From: Petropleomorpha daqingensis
GTDB taxonomy: Bacteria > Actinomycetota > Actinomycetes > Mycobacteriales > Geodermatophilaceae
Assembly: GCF_013408985.1 (NCBI RefSeq)
Contig: NZ_JACBZT010000001.1
Span: 3,286,001 to 3,350,000 of the forward strand
Direction of reading: 5' to 3'
DNA: 64,000 nt
Position 1 is the first letter of the stretch; each line of letters opens with the position of its first letter. Made by a program: the position numbers and the translations under genes. Below the pieces are notes generated by a model that did not search any database, was not told where the DNA came from, and was given only the letters and a program-made list of their open reading frames with translations. Below, in pieces: positions 9,389 through 18,796 of this stretch.

Positions 9389-10393
9389 GTGTCACCGGAG
9401 CCGGTCGACGTGCTGAGCGCCGCCGATCCTGTGGCGGCCGTGCTGTCGGCGCACGCCGGCCGACGGCCGATCGCGGTGCGCACCTCGGGCACGAGCGCGC
9501 GACCCCGCCGGGTGGTCCGCAGCACGGCGTCCTGGGTGGACTCCTTTCCCGCGGTGTCCGAGCTGACCGGCATCGGCCCTGGCTCGCGGGTCTGGCTGCC
9601 CGGCCCGCTGAGCGCCTCGATGAACCTGTTCGCCGCGGTCCACGCCCGGTTCACCGGCGCCGAGGTCGGCCCGACCCCGGACCGGGCGACGCACGCCTGC
9701 CTGACACCGACGGCGCTCGCCGGTGCGCTCGAGGACGGCGTCGACCTGGCCGGCGTGCACGTCGTCGTCGCCGGTGACCGGCTCGGCCGCGACCGGAGCG
9801 GCCGGGCCGCCGCCGCGGGAGCGCGGACGAGTCACTACTACGGCGCGGCCGAGCTGTCGTTCGTGGCCTGGGGCAGCGACGAGGACGACCTGCGCCCCTT
9901 CCCGGGCGTCGAGGTGGACATCCGCGACGGCGTCGTCTGGGCGCGGTCGCCCTACCTCGCCCTCGGGTACCTCGAGGACGGCGGGCCGCTGCGGGTCGCC
10001 GAGGACGGGTTCGCCACGGTCGGCGACCGCGGCCGCCTCGACGACGGCGTGCTCACCGTGCTCGGGCGGGGGACCGACGCCGTGCTGACCGGCGGCGTCA
10101 CGGTCCTGGTCGACGACGTGGAGCAAGCCCTGCGCCGGGCCACCGGCACCGAGGTCGTGGTCGTCGGGCTCCCGCACGCGCGCTTCGGGCAGTTGGTCGC
10201 CGCCGTACTGACCGACCGGACGGCGGTGCCCGCCGCGCGGGCGGCGGCGGGAGAGCTGCCGCCGCCGCAACGACCCCGGCGCTGGTTCTGCCTGCCCCGC
10301 TGGCCGGTGACCGAGGCAGGCAAGGTCGACCGGGCCGCGGTCGCCGAGCTCGCCGCCGCCGGCCGGCTCGACCCCGTCCCCGTGGTCGCGTGA
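9389..10393 (+). CDS. Short acyl-CoA ligase (ANL superfamily), biotin-locus type
   Basis: This 334-residue adenylate-forming enzyme is much shorter than usual (500 or more). It keeps the essential ANL motifs: the phosphate loop VRTSGTSARPRR near residue 30, YYGAAELSF (A5), GDRGRLDDGVLTVLGRGTD (A7/A8) and a C-terminal AGKVDR with the conserved lysine. It overlaps the thiolase-like gene by 4 nt (GTGA), so the two are translationally coupled. This ligase-thiolase pair beside a BioY transporter parallels Bacillus yhfT-yhfS-yhfU, a biotin-regulated cluster (recalled from regulon comparisons). A role in activating a pimelate-like or other acyl precursor for biotin is inference. The start is the GTG at 9389. 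Confidence 0.8.
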   Translation: MSPEPVDVLSAADPVAAVLSAHAGRRPIAVRTSGTSARPRRVVRSTASWVDSFPAVSELTGIGPGSRVWLPGPLSASMNLFAAVHARFTGAEVGPTPDRATHACLTPTALAGALEDGVDLAGVHVVVAGDRLGRDRSGRAAAAGARTSHYYGAAELSFVAWGSDEDDLRPFPGVEVDIRDGVVWARSPYLALGYLEDGGPLRVAEDGFATVGDRGRLDDGVLTVLGRGTDAVLTGGVTVLVDDVEQALRRATGTEVVVVGLPHARFGQLVAAVLTDRTAVPAARAAAGELPPPQRPRRWFCLPRWPVTEAGKVDRAAVAELAAAGRLDPVPVVA

Positions 10394-11511
10394 GCGGCGC
10401 TGTCGTCGTCGCCGCGCTGCGCAGCCCCATCGGGACGGCGGGGCGCTCGCTCGGCGCCGTCCCGGCGGCCGAGCTCGCCGCCCCCGTGCTGGCCGCGGTC
10501 GCCGACGGCCTGCCCCGTCCGCGCGAGGTCGTGCTCGGCAACTGCACCGGCCCCGGTGGCGACGTCGCCCGGGTGGCGGCGCTGGCAGCGGGCCTCCCGG
10601 CCTCCGTTCCGGCCCTGACCGTCGACCGGCAGTGCGCCAGCGGGCTGGCCGCCGTCGCTCTCGGCACGCATCTCGTGGCGGCCGAGCCCGGAGTGGTCCT
10701 GGCCGGCGGTGTCGAGTCGGCCTCGACCGCGCCCTGGCGGTTCTGGCCACCGACGCCGCACGCCGAGCCGGTGCGCTACGAGCGGGCCCCGTTCGCCCCG
10801 GAGGCGATCGGAGATCCGGACATGGGCCCGGCGGCCGACGCGCTCGCCCGGGCGAGCGGGATCTCGCGAGCGGAACAGGACGCCTACGCCGCCCGCTCGC
10901 ACGCCCGCGCCGCTGCCACGCAGCGGGCCGGTGGGTTCGCCGCCGAGATCACGCCGGTCGCGGGCGTCGACCGGGACGACCGCCCCCGCGCCGGGCTCAC
11001 GGTCGACCGGCTCGCCCGCCTGCGACCCGCCTTCGGCCAGGACGGCACCCATACGGCCGGCAACTCGTGCGGGATCAACGACGGCGCGGCGGTGGTGGCG
11101 ATCGCCGACGCGGCCACCCACCGTCGCCTCGGCCTGCCCGGGCTGCGGGTGCTCGCGACGGCGACCGCCGGAGCAGACCCCCTCCTCCCGGGGCTGTCCC
11201 TCGTCCCCGCCGCCCGGCGCGCTCTCGACTCCGCCGGGCTGACGTGGGACGACGTCGACGTGATCGAGCTCAACGAGGCCTTCGCCGGGCAGATCCTGGC
11301 CTGCTGCCGGGAACTCGGCCTCGACCCCGAGCGGGTCTGCCCGCAGGGCGGCGCGCTGGCCCTCGGCCACCCGTGGGGCGCCTCGGGGGCGGTCCTCGTC
11401 GTCCGGCTGTTCACCCAGCTGGTCCGGCAGCGGGCCGGCCGCTACGGGCTGGCCGCCATCGCCGCTGGTGGCGGGCAGGGCGTCGCGGTCGTCGTCGAGG
11501 CGCTGACCTAG
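10390..11511 (+). CDS. Thiolase-family protein lacking the second catalytic cysteine
   Basis: This 373-residue protein has the thiolase fold. The nucleophilic cysteine appears in DRQCASGLAA, and the GHPWGAS histidine loop and NEAFA motif are present. The C-terminal motif, normally L-A-T-L-C-I-G-G-G-Q-G, reads GLAAIAAGGGQG, so the catalytic base cysteine is replaced by alanine. A standard acetoacetyl-CoA thiolase reaction is therefore doubtful; an acyltransferase or decarboxylating function is possible. It is coupled to the upstream acyl-CoA ligase by a GTGA overlap. Its TAG stop shares the palindromic CTAG with the stop of the convergent MOSC gene. Context suggests biotin precursor metabolism, as for B. 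subtilis YhfS, but this is inferred. Confidence 0.82.
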   Translation: MSGAVVVAALRSPIGTAGRSLGAVPAAELAAPVLAAVADGLPRPREVVLGNCTGPGGDVARVAALAAGLPASVPALTVDRQCASGLAAVALGTHLVAAEPGVVLAGGVESASTAPWRFWPPTPHAEPVRYERAPFAPEAIGDPDMGPAADALARASGISRAEQDAYAARSHARAAATQRAGGFAAEITPVAGVDRDDRPRAGLTVDRLARLRPAFGQDGTHTAGNSCGINDGAAVVAIADAATHRRLGLPGLRVLATATAGADPLLPGLSLVPAARRALDSAGLTWDDVDVIELNEAFAGQILACCRELGLDPERVCPQGGALALGHPWGASGAVLVVRLFTQLVRQRAGRYGLAAIAAGGGQGVAVVVEALT

Positions 11512-12035
11512 ACGATGCGGGGCACGGGCCGCCCCTCGCCCGTCGGCGCCCCGCGCGCCCCCGCCTCGTCCTCCGCCACGGCCCGGACGACGTCGCCCTC
11601 CCGGATCGGCCCTCCGACGAAGACCGCCGCGTTGATCCCGCCGCGGTGCACCATCGCCTTGACCAGCCGGATCCCGGTCAGCCGCTCCAGGTGCGTGCAC
11701 GGCGGGCACCGTTTCGCCCCGAACAGCAGCGTCTCGCCGACGGCGAACCAGCCGCCGACCAGCGCCGGGAGCTCGATGCCCGTCGTCACCAGGTTCCGGC
11801 GGGTGTCCCCGGGCAGCAGGGCAGAGCCGGTCTCGTCCGCGACCGCGGCGACCTCGTCGGCGTCGATCAGCGTCAGCTGCTTCTCCAGCTGGGGGTACTG
11901 CGCCCACGTCCCGCCGCCGAGCGCGTACCGGTCGCCGTCCAGCCCGACGCCGGCCAGCAGGGTCGCGGCGGGCAGCCGCTGCATCGGCGCGGCCGCCGAC
12001 GCCGTCCGCCAGATCTCGCGCAGCACGCCGCTCAC
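11508..12035 (-). CDS. MOSC-domain sulfur-carrier protein
   Basis: This 175-residue single-domain MOSC protein has the conserved cysteine region RCPPCTHLERLTG followed by VHRGGINAAVFVGGPI, and the N-terminal GVGLDGDRYALGGG. MOSC domains occur in molybdenum-cofactor sulfurases and in YiiM/mARC-type proteins and are thought to carry a persulfide. The gene starts with a GTG that overlaps the ecfT stop by 4 nt, making it the last gene of the bioY-bioM-ecfT operon. A sulfur-handling protein in a biotin-uptake operon is suggestive, since biotin formation needs sulfur, but no direct link can be read from sequence. Confidence 0.85.
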   Translation of the reverse strand: MSGVLREIWRTASAAAPMQRLPAATLLAGVGLDGDRYALGGGTWAQYPQLEKQLTLIDADEVAAVADETGSALLPGDTRRNLVTTGIELPALVGGWFAVGETLLFGAKRCPPCTHLERLTGIRLVKAMVHRGGINAAVFVGGPIREGDVVRAVAEDEAGARGAPTGEGRPVPRIV

Positions 12036-12655
12036 GACAGCGCCCCGTCGGCGCCGCGCGCGTCGAGCGCCTCGCTGACCGTGTGCGCGAGCTGCAGCAC
12101 CGAGACCAGCAGCGGGACGACGAGGCGCAGCAGGGCCCGCGGCCCCCGTGTCGAGCCGCCGCGGGCCGCCTGCGCCTCGCGGATCCGGTCGGCGCGCTCG
12201 GCGACCAGCGGGATGAAGCGCAGGGTCATCGCCAGCGCCAGCCCCACCCGGGACGGACGCACCCCGACGAGCCGCAACGGCGCGCACAGCCGCTCGACGA
12301 CGGCGACCATCGCGGTCACCCGCGTCGTCGCGGTCACCACGGCCGCGGCGAGCACGAGGGCCAGCAACCGCAGGCCGGTCGCCACCGCCGTCGGCAGGTC
12401 GCCGACCGCGACCTGGAGGACGACGATCGCGGCGACCCAGACCGCCACCGCGCGCGCCTGGCGGGCCAGCAGCCCGACCGGCAGCCGGGCTCCTGCCAGG
12501 GCCACCAGCAGCACCGCGGCCAGGGCCCCGGCCGCCACCGGCAGCGAGGGGAAGGCGAAGAGCAGCACGCCCAGCGCGACCAGTACGAGCAGCTTGAGCC
12601 CGGCCGGCGCCCGGTGCACGGGACTGGTCCGCGGAACATAGAGGGCGAGGGTCAT
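12032..12655 (-). CDS. ecfT: ECF transporter T component (BioN-like)
   Basis: This 207-residue membrane protein of the CbiQ/EcfT family has about five membrane segments and the two cytoplasmic coupling motifs with the A-R-G core (REAQAARGG and SEALDARGAD). It forms the energy-coupling module with the ATPase upstream and serves the BioY substrate-binding subunit two genes upstream. The ATG at 12653-12655 follows the ATPase stop by 7 bp, and its stop overlaps the MOSC start. Confidence 0.9.
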   Translation of the reverse strand: MTLALYVPRTSPVHRAPAGLKLLVLVALGVLLFAFPSLPVAAGALAAVLLVALAGARLPVGLLARQARAVAVWVAAIVVLQVAVGDLPTAVATGLRLLALVLAAAVVTATTRVTAMVAVVERLCAPLRLVGVRPSRVGLALAMTLRFIPLVAERADRIREAQAARGGSTRGPRALLRLVVPLLVSVLQLAHTVSEALDARGADGALS

Positions 12656-12662
12656 CAGAGGG

Positions 12663-13391
12663 TCACCGGTCGGCCATCAGCTTCCGGTAGGCGCGCACCG
12701 ACTGCTCGGCGGGCCCGTCCTCCACGATGCGGCCGGCATCGACGACGAGCACCCGGTCGAAGCCGTCGAGCAGGTCGAGATCGTGGGTCACCACGACCAC
12801 CGCCTGGGGCAGCTCCTCGATCACGCGGGCCACCCGGCGGGCGTTGACCAGGTCGAGCAGCGTCGTCGGCTCGTCGAACACGATCCGCGCCGGACGCATG
12901 ACCAGCACCCCGGCGATGGCCAGCAACTGCTTCTGCCCGCCGGAGAGCAGGTGCGCGGGGTGGTCGGCGTGACCGGCCAGCCCGTACCGCTCGAGCACCT
13001 CGGCCACGCGCGCGGCCCGCTCGGCCGTCGGCACACCCTGGTTCTCCAGCCCGTACCCGGCGTCCTCGGCGACGGTCGGGTGCACGATCTGCGCGTCGGG
13101 GTCCTGGAACACGAACCCGACCCGGCGCCGCACCTCGCGCAGTGCCGAGCGGGTGTCCAGGCCGTCGACCAGCACCCGGCCGGCGGAGGGCAGCACGAGC
13201 CCGTTGAGCAGCCGGGCGAGGGTGCTCTTGCCGCCGCCGTTGGCGCCGATGATCCCGATCCGGCGCTCGGTCAGCCGCAGGTCGATCCCGTCGAGCACCG
13301 TCCGCTCGCCGTAGGCGTGCGCGACGCCGACGAGCTCGATGCCCCGCGATGGGTCGGCCACGGCCTGCGGGCCGGCCGAGCGGCGCCTCAC
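12663..13391 (-). CDS. bioM: ECF transporter ATPase for biotin (BioM-like)
   Basis: This 242-residue ABC ATPase has Walker A GANGGGKST, Q-loop VGFVFQDPDAQ, signature LLSGGQKQLLAIAG, Walker B ARIVFDEPTTLLD and switch VVTHD. The FQDPDxQ Q-loop is typical of ECF/CbiO ATPases. I chose the GTG at 13389-13391 because it overlaps the bioY stop as GTGA, the usual coupling in this operon; a GTG at 13361 (VADPSRG) would be shorter. It powers vitamin uptake through EcfT and BioY. Confidence 0.9.
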   Translation of the reverse strand: MRRRSAGPQAVADPSRGIELVGVAHAYGERTVLDGIDLRLTERRIGIIGANGGGKSTLARLLNGLVLPSAGRVLVDGLDTRSALREVRRRVGFVFQDPDAQIVHPTVAEDAGYGLENQGVPTAERAARVAEVLERYGLAGHADHPAHLLSGGQKQLLAIAGVLVMRPARIVFDEPTTLLDLVNARRVARVIEELPQAVVVVTHDLDLLDGFDRVLVVDAGRIVEDGPAEQSVRAYRKLMADR

Positions 13392-13954
13392 GGGGCGGCC
13401 GGCGCCCGCCGCGGCCGCTCGATCACCGGGTAGGCGCGCCGCACGGCCACGGCCACCAGCGCGGCGACGACCGCCTTGACGACGTCGCCCGGCACGAACA
13501 CCAGCGAGCCGGTGAATGCCGCCGACAGCGGGACGTCGGAGTAGACGCTGATGAACGGGATGCCGATCGCGTAGACGACCACGATCCCGCCGACCAGGGT
13601 GGCCACCATCGCCCACGCCAGGTTGAACCGCCGCCAGAACGCCTCGGTCAGCAGGCCGGTGACCAGCGCCGCGACGGGCCACGAGTAGAGGAAGCCGGCG
13701 CTCGGGGACACGAACACCGACAGGCCGCCCCGGCCGCCGGACAGGACCGGCAGGCCGATCGCCACGACCACCAGGAACAGCAGCAGAGCGAGGAAGCCGC
13801 GGCGGGCACCCAGGACCGCCCCGGCCAGCATCACGCCGAGCGTCTGCGCGGTGATCGGCACCGGCACCGCCGGCACGGGGATCGCCGGCAGCAGGCCGAG
13901 CACCGCGGTCAGCGCGGCGAACAGCGCGATGTAGGCCAGATCGCGGGTCTTCAC
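13388..13954 (-). CDS. bioY: Biotin transporter BioY (ECF S component)
   Basis: This 188-residue membrane protein has six predicted helices and BioY family motifs: IPVPAVPVPITAQTLGVMLAG, SPSAGFLYSWPVAA and FVPGDVVKA. It binds biotin outside the membrane and delivers it with the ATPase-EcfT module encoded downstream. It is the first gene of the operon bioY-bioM-ecfT-MOSC. The 58-bp gap upstream is too short for a riboswitch and I saw no clear BirA or BioQ operator in it. Confidence 0.93.
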   Translation of the reverse strand: MKTRDLAYIALFAALTAVLGLLPAIPVPAVPVPITAQTLGVMLAGAVLGARRGFLALLLFLVVVAIGLPVLSGGRGGLSVFVSPSAGFLYSWPVAALVTGLLTEAFWRRFNLAWAMVATLVGGIVVVYAIGIPFISVYSDVPLSAAFTGSLVFVPGDVVKAVVAALVAVAVRRAYPVIERPRRAPAAP

Positions 13955-14012
13955 GGCCGGAAAATACCGGAGTCCCGGGAAACGGCCGTCGTCACACCGG
14001 AAAGCCGCCTCG

Positions 14013-14414
14013 TCAGTGGCGGTTCTGCATGCTGAAGGCCGCCATCTCCAGATAGCCCCACAGCGTGGCGTCCTGCTCGTCGGTCAGCCCGAGGGAGTCC
14101 ACGGCGTCGCGCATGTGCGACAGCCACGCGTCGCGCTCGGCCGGGCCGATCGCGAACGGCGCGTGCCGCATCCGCAGCCGCGGGTGCCCGCGCTCCTGCG
14201 AGTAGGTGGTCGGCCCGCCCCAGTACTGCTCGAGGAACATCCGCAGCCGGGTCTCGGCGCCGTCCCAGTCGTCCTGCGGGTACAGCGGCGCGAGCACGGG
14301 GTCCTGGCGGACGCCCTCGTAGAAGCGGTGCACGAGCGCGACGAAGGTCGGGTGCCCGCCGACCTCGTCGAAGAAGGTCCGGGCCGAGGGCAGGGTGCGG
14401 CTCGACTCGCTCAT
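14013..14414 (-). CDS. glbO: Truncated haemoglobin GlbO (group II)
   Basis: This 133-residue protein is a textbook group II truncated globin. It has [47 protein letters not shown] (with the YWGGP turn) and the proximal histidine in [14 protein letters not shown]. It binds haem and oxygen and is associated with respiration or peroxide/NO chemistry in mycobacteria. Its ATG overlaps the stop of the upstream MFS gene (ATGA), so the two are co-transcribed. Confidence 0.95.
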   Translation of the reverse strand: MSESSRTLPSARTFFDEVGGHPTFVALVHRFYEGVRQDPVLAPLYPQDDWDGAETRLRMFLEQYWGGPTTYSQERGHPRLRMRHAPFAIGPAERDAWLSHMRDAVDSLGLTDEQDATLWGYLEMAAFSMQNRH

Positions 14415-15715
14415 GACACCGATCGTCCCGCGGCAGCCCGCTCGGCTGCCACGTGACCCTGCGTACGCACGAACGCGAGCAGCGGCAGGACGACGGCGGC
14501 CAGCCCCAGCGCACCGCACACGACCACGACACCGCTGGGCGCGAGCACCTCGGCGGCCGCACCGGCGGCGAGCGCACCCAGCCCCTGCATGCCGTAGAGG
14601 CCGCTGACCGCCACGCCGAACGCCCGCCCCCGGTGCGACGCCGGCACGGCCTGCACGAACGCGGCGTTGAGCGGGATCATCCAGGCCGAGCCGAGGCCGG
14701 AGACGAACAGCAGCGCGACGACCACACCGAACGTCAGCACCCCCGGCTCGGCGAGGCCGGCGGTCAGCCCGGCCAGCACCATCGGCACGAGGGAGAGGAC
14801 GACGAGCCCGGGGATGAGCTGCTCGCGACGACGAGGAGCGACCAGCCGGGCCACGGCCAGGCCCCCGACCGTCACCCCGAGCGGGTTGGCGGCCAGCAGG
14901 ATGCCGACCCCGGTCGCGCCCAGGCCGAGCTCGGCGACCAGCGGGGCGGCGATGCCCTCCGGCGCGTAGATGAACGCCGTCCCCAGCCAGAGGACGGCGA
15001 TGATCGCGAGCAGCCGCGGCGAGCGCTGGATGAACCGGAAGCCCTCCAGGGCGTCGCGCAGCAGCGACTGCCGCTCCGCGTCGCTGGTCGGCGCCGGCCG
15101 CCGCTGCAACCCGAACGCCAGCCAGATCGCCGAGACGACGAACGTCGCCGCGTCGATGAGCAGCGCGCCGGCGGGGTCGAGCACGGTCACCAGCGCACCG
15201 GCCGCGACGAAGCCGACCACCTGCGCCACCTGCAGGCCCACGTTGGTCATCGAGTTGGCCACCGCGTACCGGTCGCCCTCGAGGACGTCGGCGACCAGGG
15301 CCGAGCGGGCCGACTCGAACGGCGGGGAGCACATCGCCAGCACGAACATGAGCGCGAGCAAGGCGGGCAGCGGCATGCCCGGCACCGCCATCAGGGCGAC
15401 CAGCACCGCCCGCCCGGCGTCGGTCGCGACCATCACCCGCTGCCGCGGCAGCCGGTCGGCCAGCGCCGAGAGCACCGGCCCGCCGATCAGCCACGGCAGG
15501 TAGCTGATGGCGAAGGTGATCGCCGAGAGCAGCGCCGACGACGTCCGCTGGTAGACCAGGACGGTCAGCGCGACGCGGGCGAGCTCGTCGCCGATGGTCG
15601 AGAGCAGGAAGTTGCCCAGCAGCGGCCGGAACTCCCGGACGGCGAGCACCTCCCGGAAGGTGGCCTGCCGGTCGCCGGAGGACGCCGGCTCCTCCTCCGG
15701 CGCGGGCGCGCTCAG
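14411..15715 (-). CDS. MFS transporter (MFS_3/enterobactin-exporter type)
   Basis: This protein of about 434 residues has 12 predicted membrane helices and the MFS_3 hallmarks: [15 protein letters not shown] at the N-terminus, [10 protein letters not shown] (motif A) between helices 2 and 3, and SRSALVADV-like helix 4-5 sequence. Such proteins are multidrug or siderophore exporters; the substrate is unknown. The start is unclear. No ATG, GTG or TTG lies before the conserved N-terminus, but a CTG at 15713-15715 overlaps the mscS stop as CTGA, so I propose an unusual CTG start coupled to mscS. An internal GTG at 15649 would remove conserved residues. The stop overlaps the glbO ATG. Confidence 0.8.
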   Translation of the reverse strand: MSAPAPEEEPASSGDRQATFREVLAVREFRPLLGNFLLSTIGDELARVALTVLVYQRTSSALLSAITFAISYLPWLIGGPVLSALADRLPRQRVMVATDAGRAVLVALMAVPGMPLPALLALMFVLAMCSPPFESARSALVADVLEGDRYAVANSMTNVGLQVAQVVGFVAAGALVTVLDPAGALLIDAATFVVSAIWLAFGLQRRPAPTSDAERQSLLRDALEGFRFIQRSPRLLAIIAVLWLGTAFIYAPEGIAAPLVAELGLGATGVGILLAANPLGVTVGGLAVARLVAPRRREQLIPGLVVLSLVPMVLAGLTAGLAEPGVLTFGVVVALLFVSGLGSAWMIPLNAAFVQAVPASHRGRAFGVAVSGLYGMQGLGALAAGAAAEVLAPSGVVVVCGALGLAAVVLPLLAFVRTQGHVAAERAAAGRSVS

Positions 15716-16689
15716 GGGGTGCCTGCCGGGGACGCGCCGGCCAGCACCGGGGCCGGGGCCTTGAAGCCCTCGGCGACGAACCGCTCGTTGAGCCGCTGGC
15801 GCAGCTCGCGGCCCACCCGCCACTGGTCGGCGTTGGTGGTGCGCACCGTCAGCCGGAGGGTCACCCCGGCGGTGGTGATCGACTCGACGCCGAGCGATTC
15901 GGGCTCGGCGAGCAGCACGTCGGACCACTCCTGCTCGGCGTACATGGCGTCGGCGACCTCCTGCATCACCGAGCGGCAGCGCTCGAGATCGGTGTCGTGG
16001 GCCACCGGCATGTCGATGACCACCTGGGCGAAGCCCTGGCTCTTGTTGCCGACCCGCAGGACCTCGCCGTTGCGCACGTACCAGACCACGCCGTGCGAGT
16101 CGCGCAGCCGCGTGATCCGCAGGCCCACGGCCTCCACCGTGCCGGTGGCCTCACCGAGGTCGACGACGTCCCCGACGCCGTACTGGTCCTCGAGGATGAT
16201 CCCGATCCCGGCGATGAAGTCCTTGACCAGGTTCTGCGCGCCGAAGGCCAGCGCGACCCCGATGACGCCGGCGCTGGCCAGGATCGGGGCCAGGTTGACG
16301 CCCAGCTCGCCGAGGATCAGCACGACGGCGACGCCGAGGATCACGAACGAGGAGAAGCTGCGCAGCACGGAGCCGATCGCCGCGGCCCGCTGCGACCGCC
16401 GGGCGGCGATCGTCTCGGCACCGACGTCGTCGGCCCGCCGGCCGCGCCGGCGCCAGGGACGCAGCACGCTCGGCACCGCGCCGGTGGCGGTGCGGTCGGT
16501 GAGCCGGCGGATGCCGCGGTTGACGACCACCCGCAGCACCACGGCCAGGACGACGATCAGCGCGATCCGCAGCGGCTTGGCGATGAGGGTCTCGGCGTTG
16601 TCCTGCCACCACTCCTGCGTGAACAGGCCTGCCGCCGCGGACGTGAGGTCGTCGGCGGCGGCAGTGAACACGGACAGTGAGGCGCTCAT
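15712..16689 (-). CDS. Small-conductance mechanosensitive channel (MscS family)
   Basis: This 325-residue protein has three or four N-terminal membrane helices, the pore helix region [20 protein letters not shown], the [17 protein letters not shown] beta-domain start and a cytoplasmic C-terminal domain. It should open on membrane tension to release solutes under hypo-osmotic shock. The ATG at 16689 directly follows an in-frame GTG; either could serve. It is the first gene of an apparent mscS-MFS-glbO run linked by start-stop overlaps. Confidence 0.9.
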   Translation of the reverse strand: MSASLSVFTAAADDLTSAAAGLFTQEWWQDNAETLIAKPLRIALIVVLAVVLRVVVNRGIRRLTDRTATGAVPSVLRPWRRRGRRADDVGAETIAARRSQRAAAIGSVLRSFSSFVILGVAVVLILGELGVNLAPILASAGVIGVALAFGAQNLVKDFIAGIGIILEDQYGVGDVVDLGEATGTVEAVGLRITRLRDSHGVVWYVRNGEVLRVGNKSQGFAQVVIDMPVAHDTDLERCRSVMQEVADAMYAEQEWSDVLLAEPESLGVESITTAGVTLRLTVRTTNADQWRVGRELRQRLNERFVAEGFKAPAPVLAGASPAGTP

Positions 16690-16753
16690 CACCGTAGATA
16701 CTCCCAGGCGCGCGGCCGAATGTCAGCGGGACTTCAGTCCCGTGTCGTCGGGG

Positions 16754-18796
16754 TCACGCCAGGCCGGTCGCGGCGGCCAGGAACGCCAGCTGGTCGGCGG
16801 CCAGGCCGACCGTGCGGCTGACCGCCCGGGCACCGTGCCCGACCGAGGTCTCCCGGCGCAGCACGATCGGCGCCTCGCCGGTGGTCGCCTGCTGCAGCGC
16901 CGCGGCCAGCTTGCGGGCGTGCAGCGGGTGCACCCGCGTGTCGGACTCGAACGTCGTGAACAGCACCGCCGGGTAGGCCGTGCCCTCCCGCACGGCGTGG
17001 TACGGCGAGTAGCCGAGCAGCCAGCCGAGCTCGGTGGGGTCCTCGGCGGTGCCGTACTCGTCGTTCCAGGTGCGGCCCAGGCCGAAGCGCTCGTAGCGGA
17101 CCATGTCCAGCAGCGGCGCGCTGCAGACCACCGCGGCGGCGAGGTCGGGCCGCTGGGTGAGCGTGGCCCCCACCAGCAGGCCGCCGTTGGAGCCGCCCAT
17201 CACGGCCAGCTGCCCGTGCGTCGTCCAGCCCTCGGCGACCAGGTGCTCGCCGGCGGCGGCGAAGTCGTCGAACACGTTCTGCTTGTGCTCGCGCATGCCG
17301 GCGCGGTGCCACTCCTCGCCGTGCTCCGAGCCGCCGCGCAGGTTGGCCACCGCCCAGACGCCGCCGGCCGCGACCCAGGCCAGCGCCTGCGCCGAGTAGG
17401 CCGGGGTGAGCGCGACGTTGAAGCCGCCGTAGCCGTAGAGGACGGTCGGGCGCGGCTGGTCCGCCCGACCCGTGGGCGAGAGCACGAACAGGTGGACCGG
17501 CGTCCCGTCCTTCGACGTCGCGTGCGTCTCGACGACGGTCAGCGGCGGCACGTCGCCCGCCACCGGCGCCCGCTCCTCCTCGGCGAGGGTGTCGCCGTCC
17601 CAGTGGAAGACCGACGGCGGCGTGGCGTAGTCGGTGTAGCCCACCCAGGCCTCGGTGCCGCCCTCGGGCCGCGCGACGACGCCGGCGATGCTGCCGACCC
17701 CGGGGGCGGCCAGGTCGGTCAGCCGGCCCGAGCCGTCCGCGGCCCACAGCGACAGCCGGTCGGTGGCGTCGACCGAGTGGACGGCGAGCACCTGCAGGTC
17801 GCCGTCCGGGCCGTCGAGGAGCGCGATGTCGGACAGGACGGCGTCGTCGGCCTGCGGGATCACGTCGCGCCAGTCCGCGGGATCGGTCGGGTCGGTGACG
17901 GCGAGCCGCCAGCGGGGGGCGTCGCGGTCGGTCATCAGCCACAGCCGGCCGTCGCGGGCCACCCAGGCGGTGGTCTGCGCGTCGACGCCGACCTGCAGGT
18001 CGCGGAGGGTTCCGTCGCCGGCGAGGTCGGCCAGCCAGACGTCGTCCCGGGGCGCGGTGCCGATCGAGGCGGAGACGACCAGCCAGCGGCCGTCGCGGCT
18101 GGTCCGCACCCCGAAGTAGGTGGACGGGTCGCTGCCCTCGCCGTGCACGAGGACGTCGTCGGCCGGGTCGCCCCCCACGCGGTGCCGCCAGACGCGGCGG
18201 TGGAACTGCTCCTCGCCGGCGGGCACCTGGTCGGGGGCGAGCCGGCGGACGTAGTAGAGCTCCTCGCCGCCGGGCAGCCAGGCGACGGGGGAGTAGCGGC
18301 AGCGGTCGACCGGGCCGTCGAGGATCTCGCCGGTCGCGACGTCGAGGACGTAGAGCAGCGACTCCTCGTCCCCGCCGACCGAGACCTGGTAGGCCAGCCG
18401 GTCGCCCTCCCAGGACGGCGCCCACGCGTCGAGCGTGGTGGTGCCCTCGGGGTCGAGCGCCATGGGGTCGACCAGCACGCGCACGGTCCCGTCGGCCTCA
18501 CGGACGCGCAGCACCGCGTGCTCCTGGCCGGGGTCGCGGCGGGTGGAGAACGCCCGCTCGCCGCGCCAGGCGGGGACGCCGACCGCGCCGGCGTGCACGA
18601 GCTCCTCGAGCCGGTCGGCGAACCGCGCGCGCAGCGGCAGCGCGGCCAGGTGCTCGGCAGCGAGCGCGTCCTGCGCGGCGGTCCACGCCGCGCTGCGGGG
18701 GTCGTCGTCGTCCTCGAGCCAGCGGTAGGGGTCGGCGACCCGGTGTCCGTGCAGGTCCTCGACCAGGTCGAGCCGGTCAGCCTCGGGATAGCGCAT
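16754..18796 (-). CDS. Prolyl oligopeptidase (S9 family serine peptidase)
   Basis: This 680-residue cytoplasmic peptidase has an N-terminal beta-propeller (about 70-420) and a C-terminal alpha/beta-hydrolase domain. The catalytic triad is Ser536 (GGSNGG), Asp619 (FESDTRVHP) and His654 (SVGHGAR). It cleaves short peptides after proline. The ATG at 18794-18796 opens the conserved N-terminus RYPEADRLDLVEDLHGHRVADPYRWLED, and the open frame extending further upstream is not family-like. The following gene on this strand, mscS, is about 60 bp away. Confidence 0.93.
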   Translation of the reverse strand: MRYPEADRLDLVEDLHGHRVADPYRWLEDDDDPRSAAWTAAQDALAAEHLAALPLRARFADRLEELVHAGAVGVPAWRGERAFSTRRDPGQEHAVLRVREADGTVRVLVDPMALDPEGTTTLDAWAPSWEGDRLAYQVSVGGDEESLLYVLDVATGEILDGPVDRCRYSPVAWLPGGEELYYVRRLAPDQVPAGEEQFHRRVWRHRVGGDPADDVLVHGEGSDPSTYFGVRTSRDGRWLVVSASIGTAPRDDVWLADLAGDGTLRDLQVGVDAQTTAWVARDGRLWLMTDRDAPRWRLAVTDPTDPADWRDVIPQADDAVLSDIALLDGPDGDLQVLAVHSVDATDRLSLWAADGSGRLTDLAAPGVGSIAGVVARPEGGTEAWVGYTDYATPPSVFHWDGDTLAEEERAPVAGDVPPLTVVETHATSKDGTPVHLFVLSPTGRADQPRPTVLYGYGGFNVALTPAYSAQALAWVAAGGVWAVANLRGGSEHGEEWHRAGMREHKQNVFDDFAAAGEHLVAEGWTTHGQLAVMGGSNGGLLVGATLTQRPDLAAAVVCSAPLLDMVRYERFGLGRTWNDEYGTAEDPTELGWLLGYSPYHAVREGTAYPAVLFTTFESDTRVHPLHARKLAAALQQATTGEAPIVLRRETSVGHGARAVSRTVGLAADQLAFLAAATGLA

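Noticed and set aside
13955-14012. Riboswitch or operator upstream of bioY
   Set aside because: The gap is only 58 bp and I could find no convincing BirA- or BioQ-type inverted repeat.
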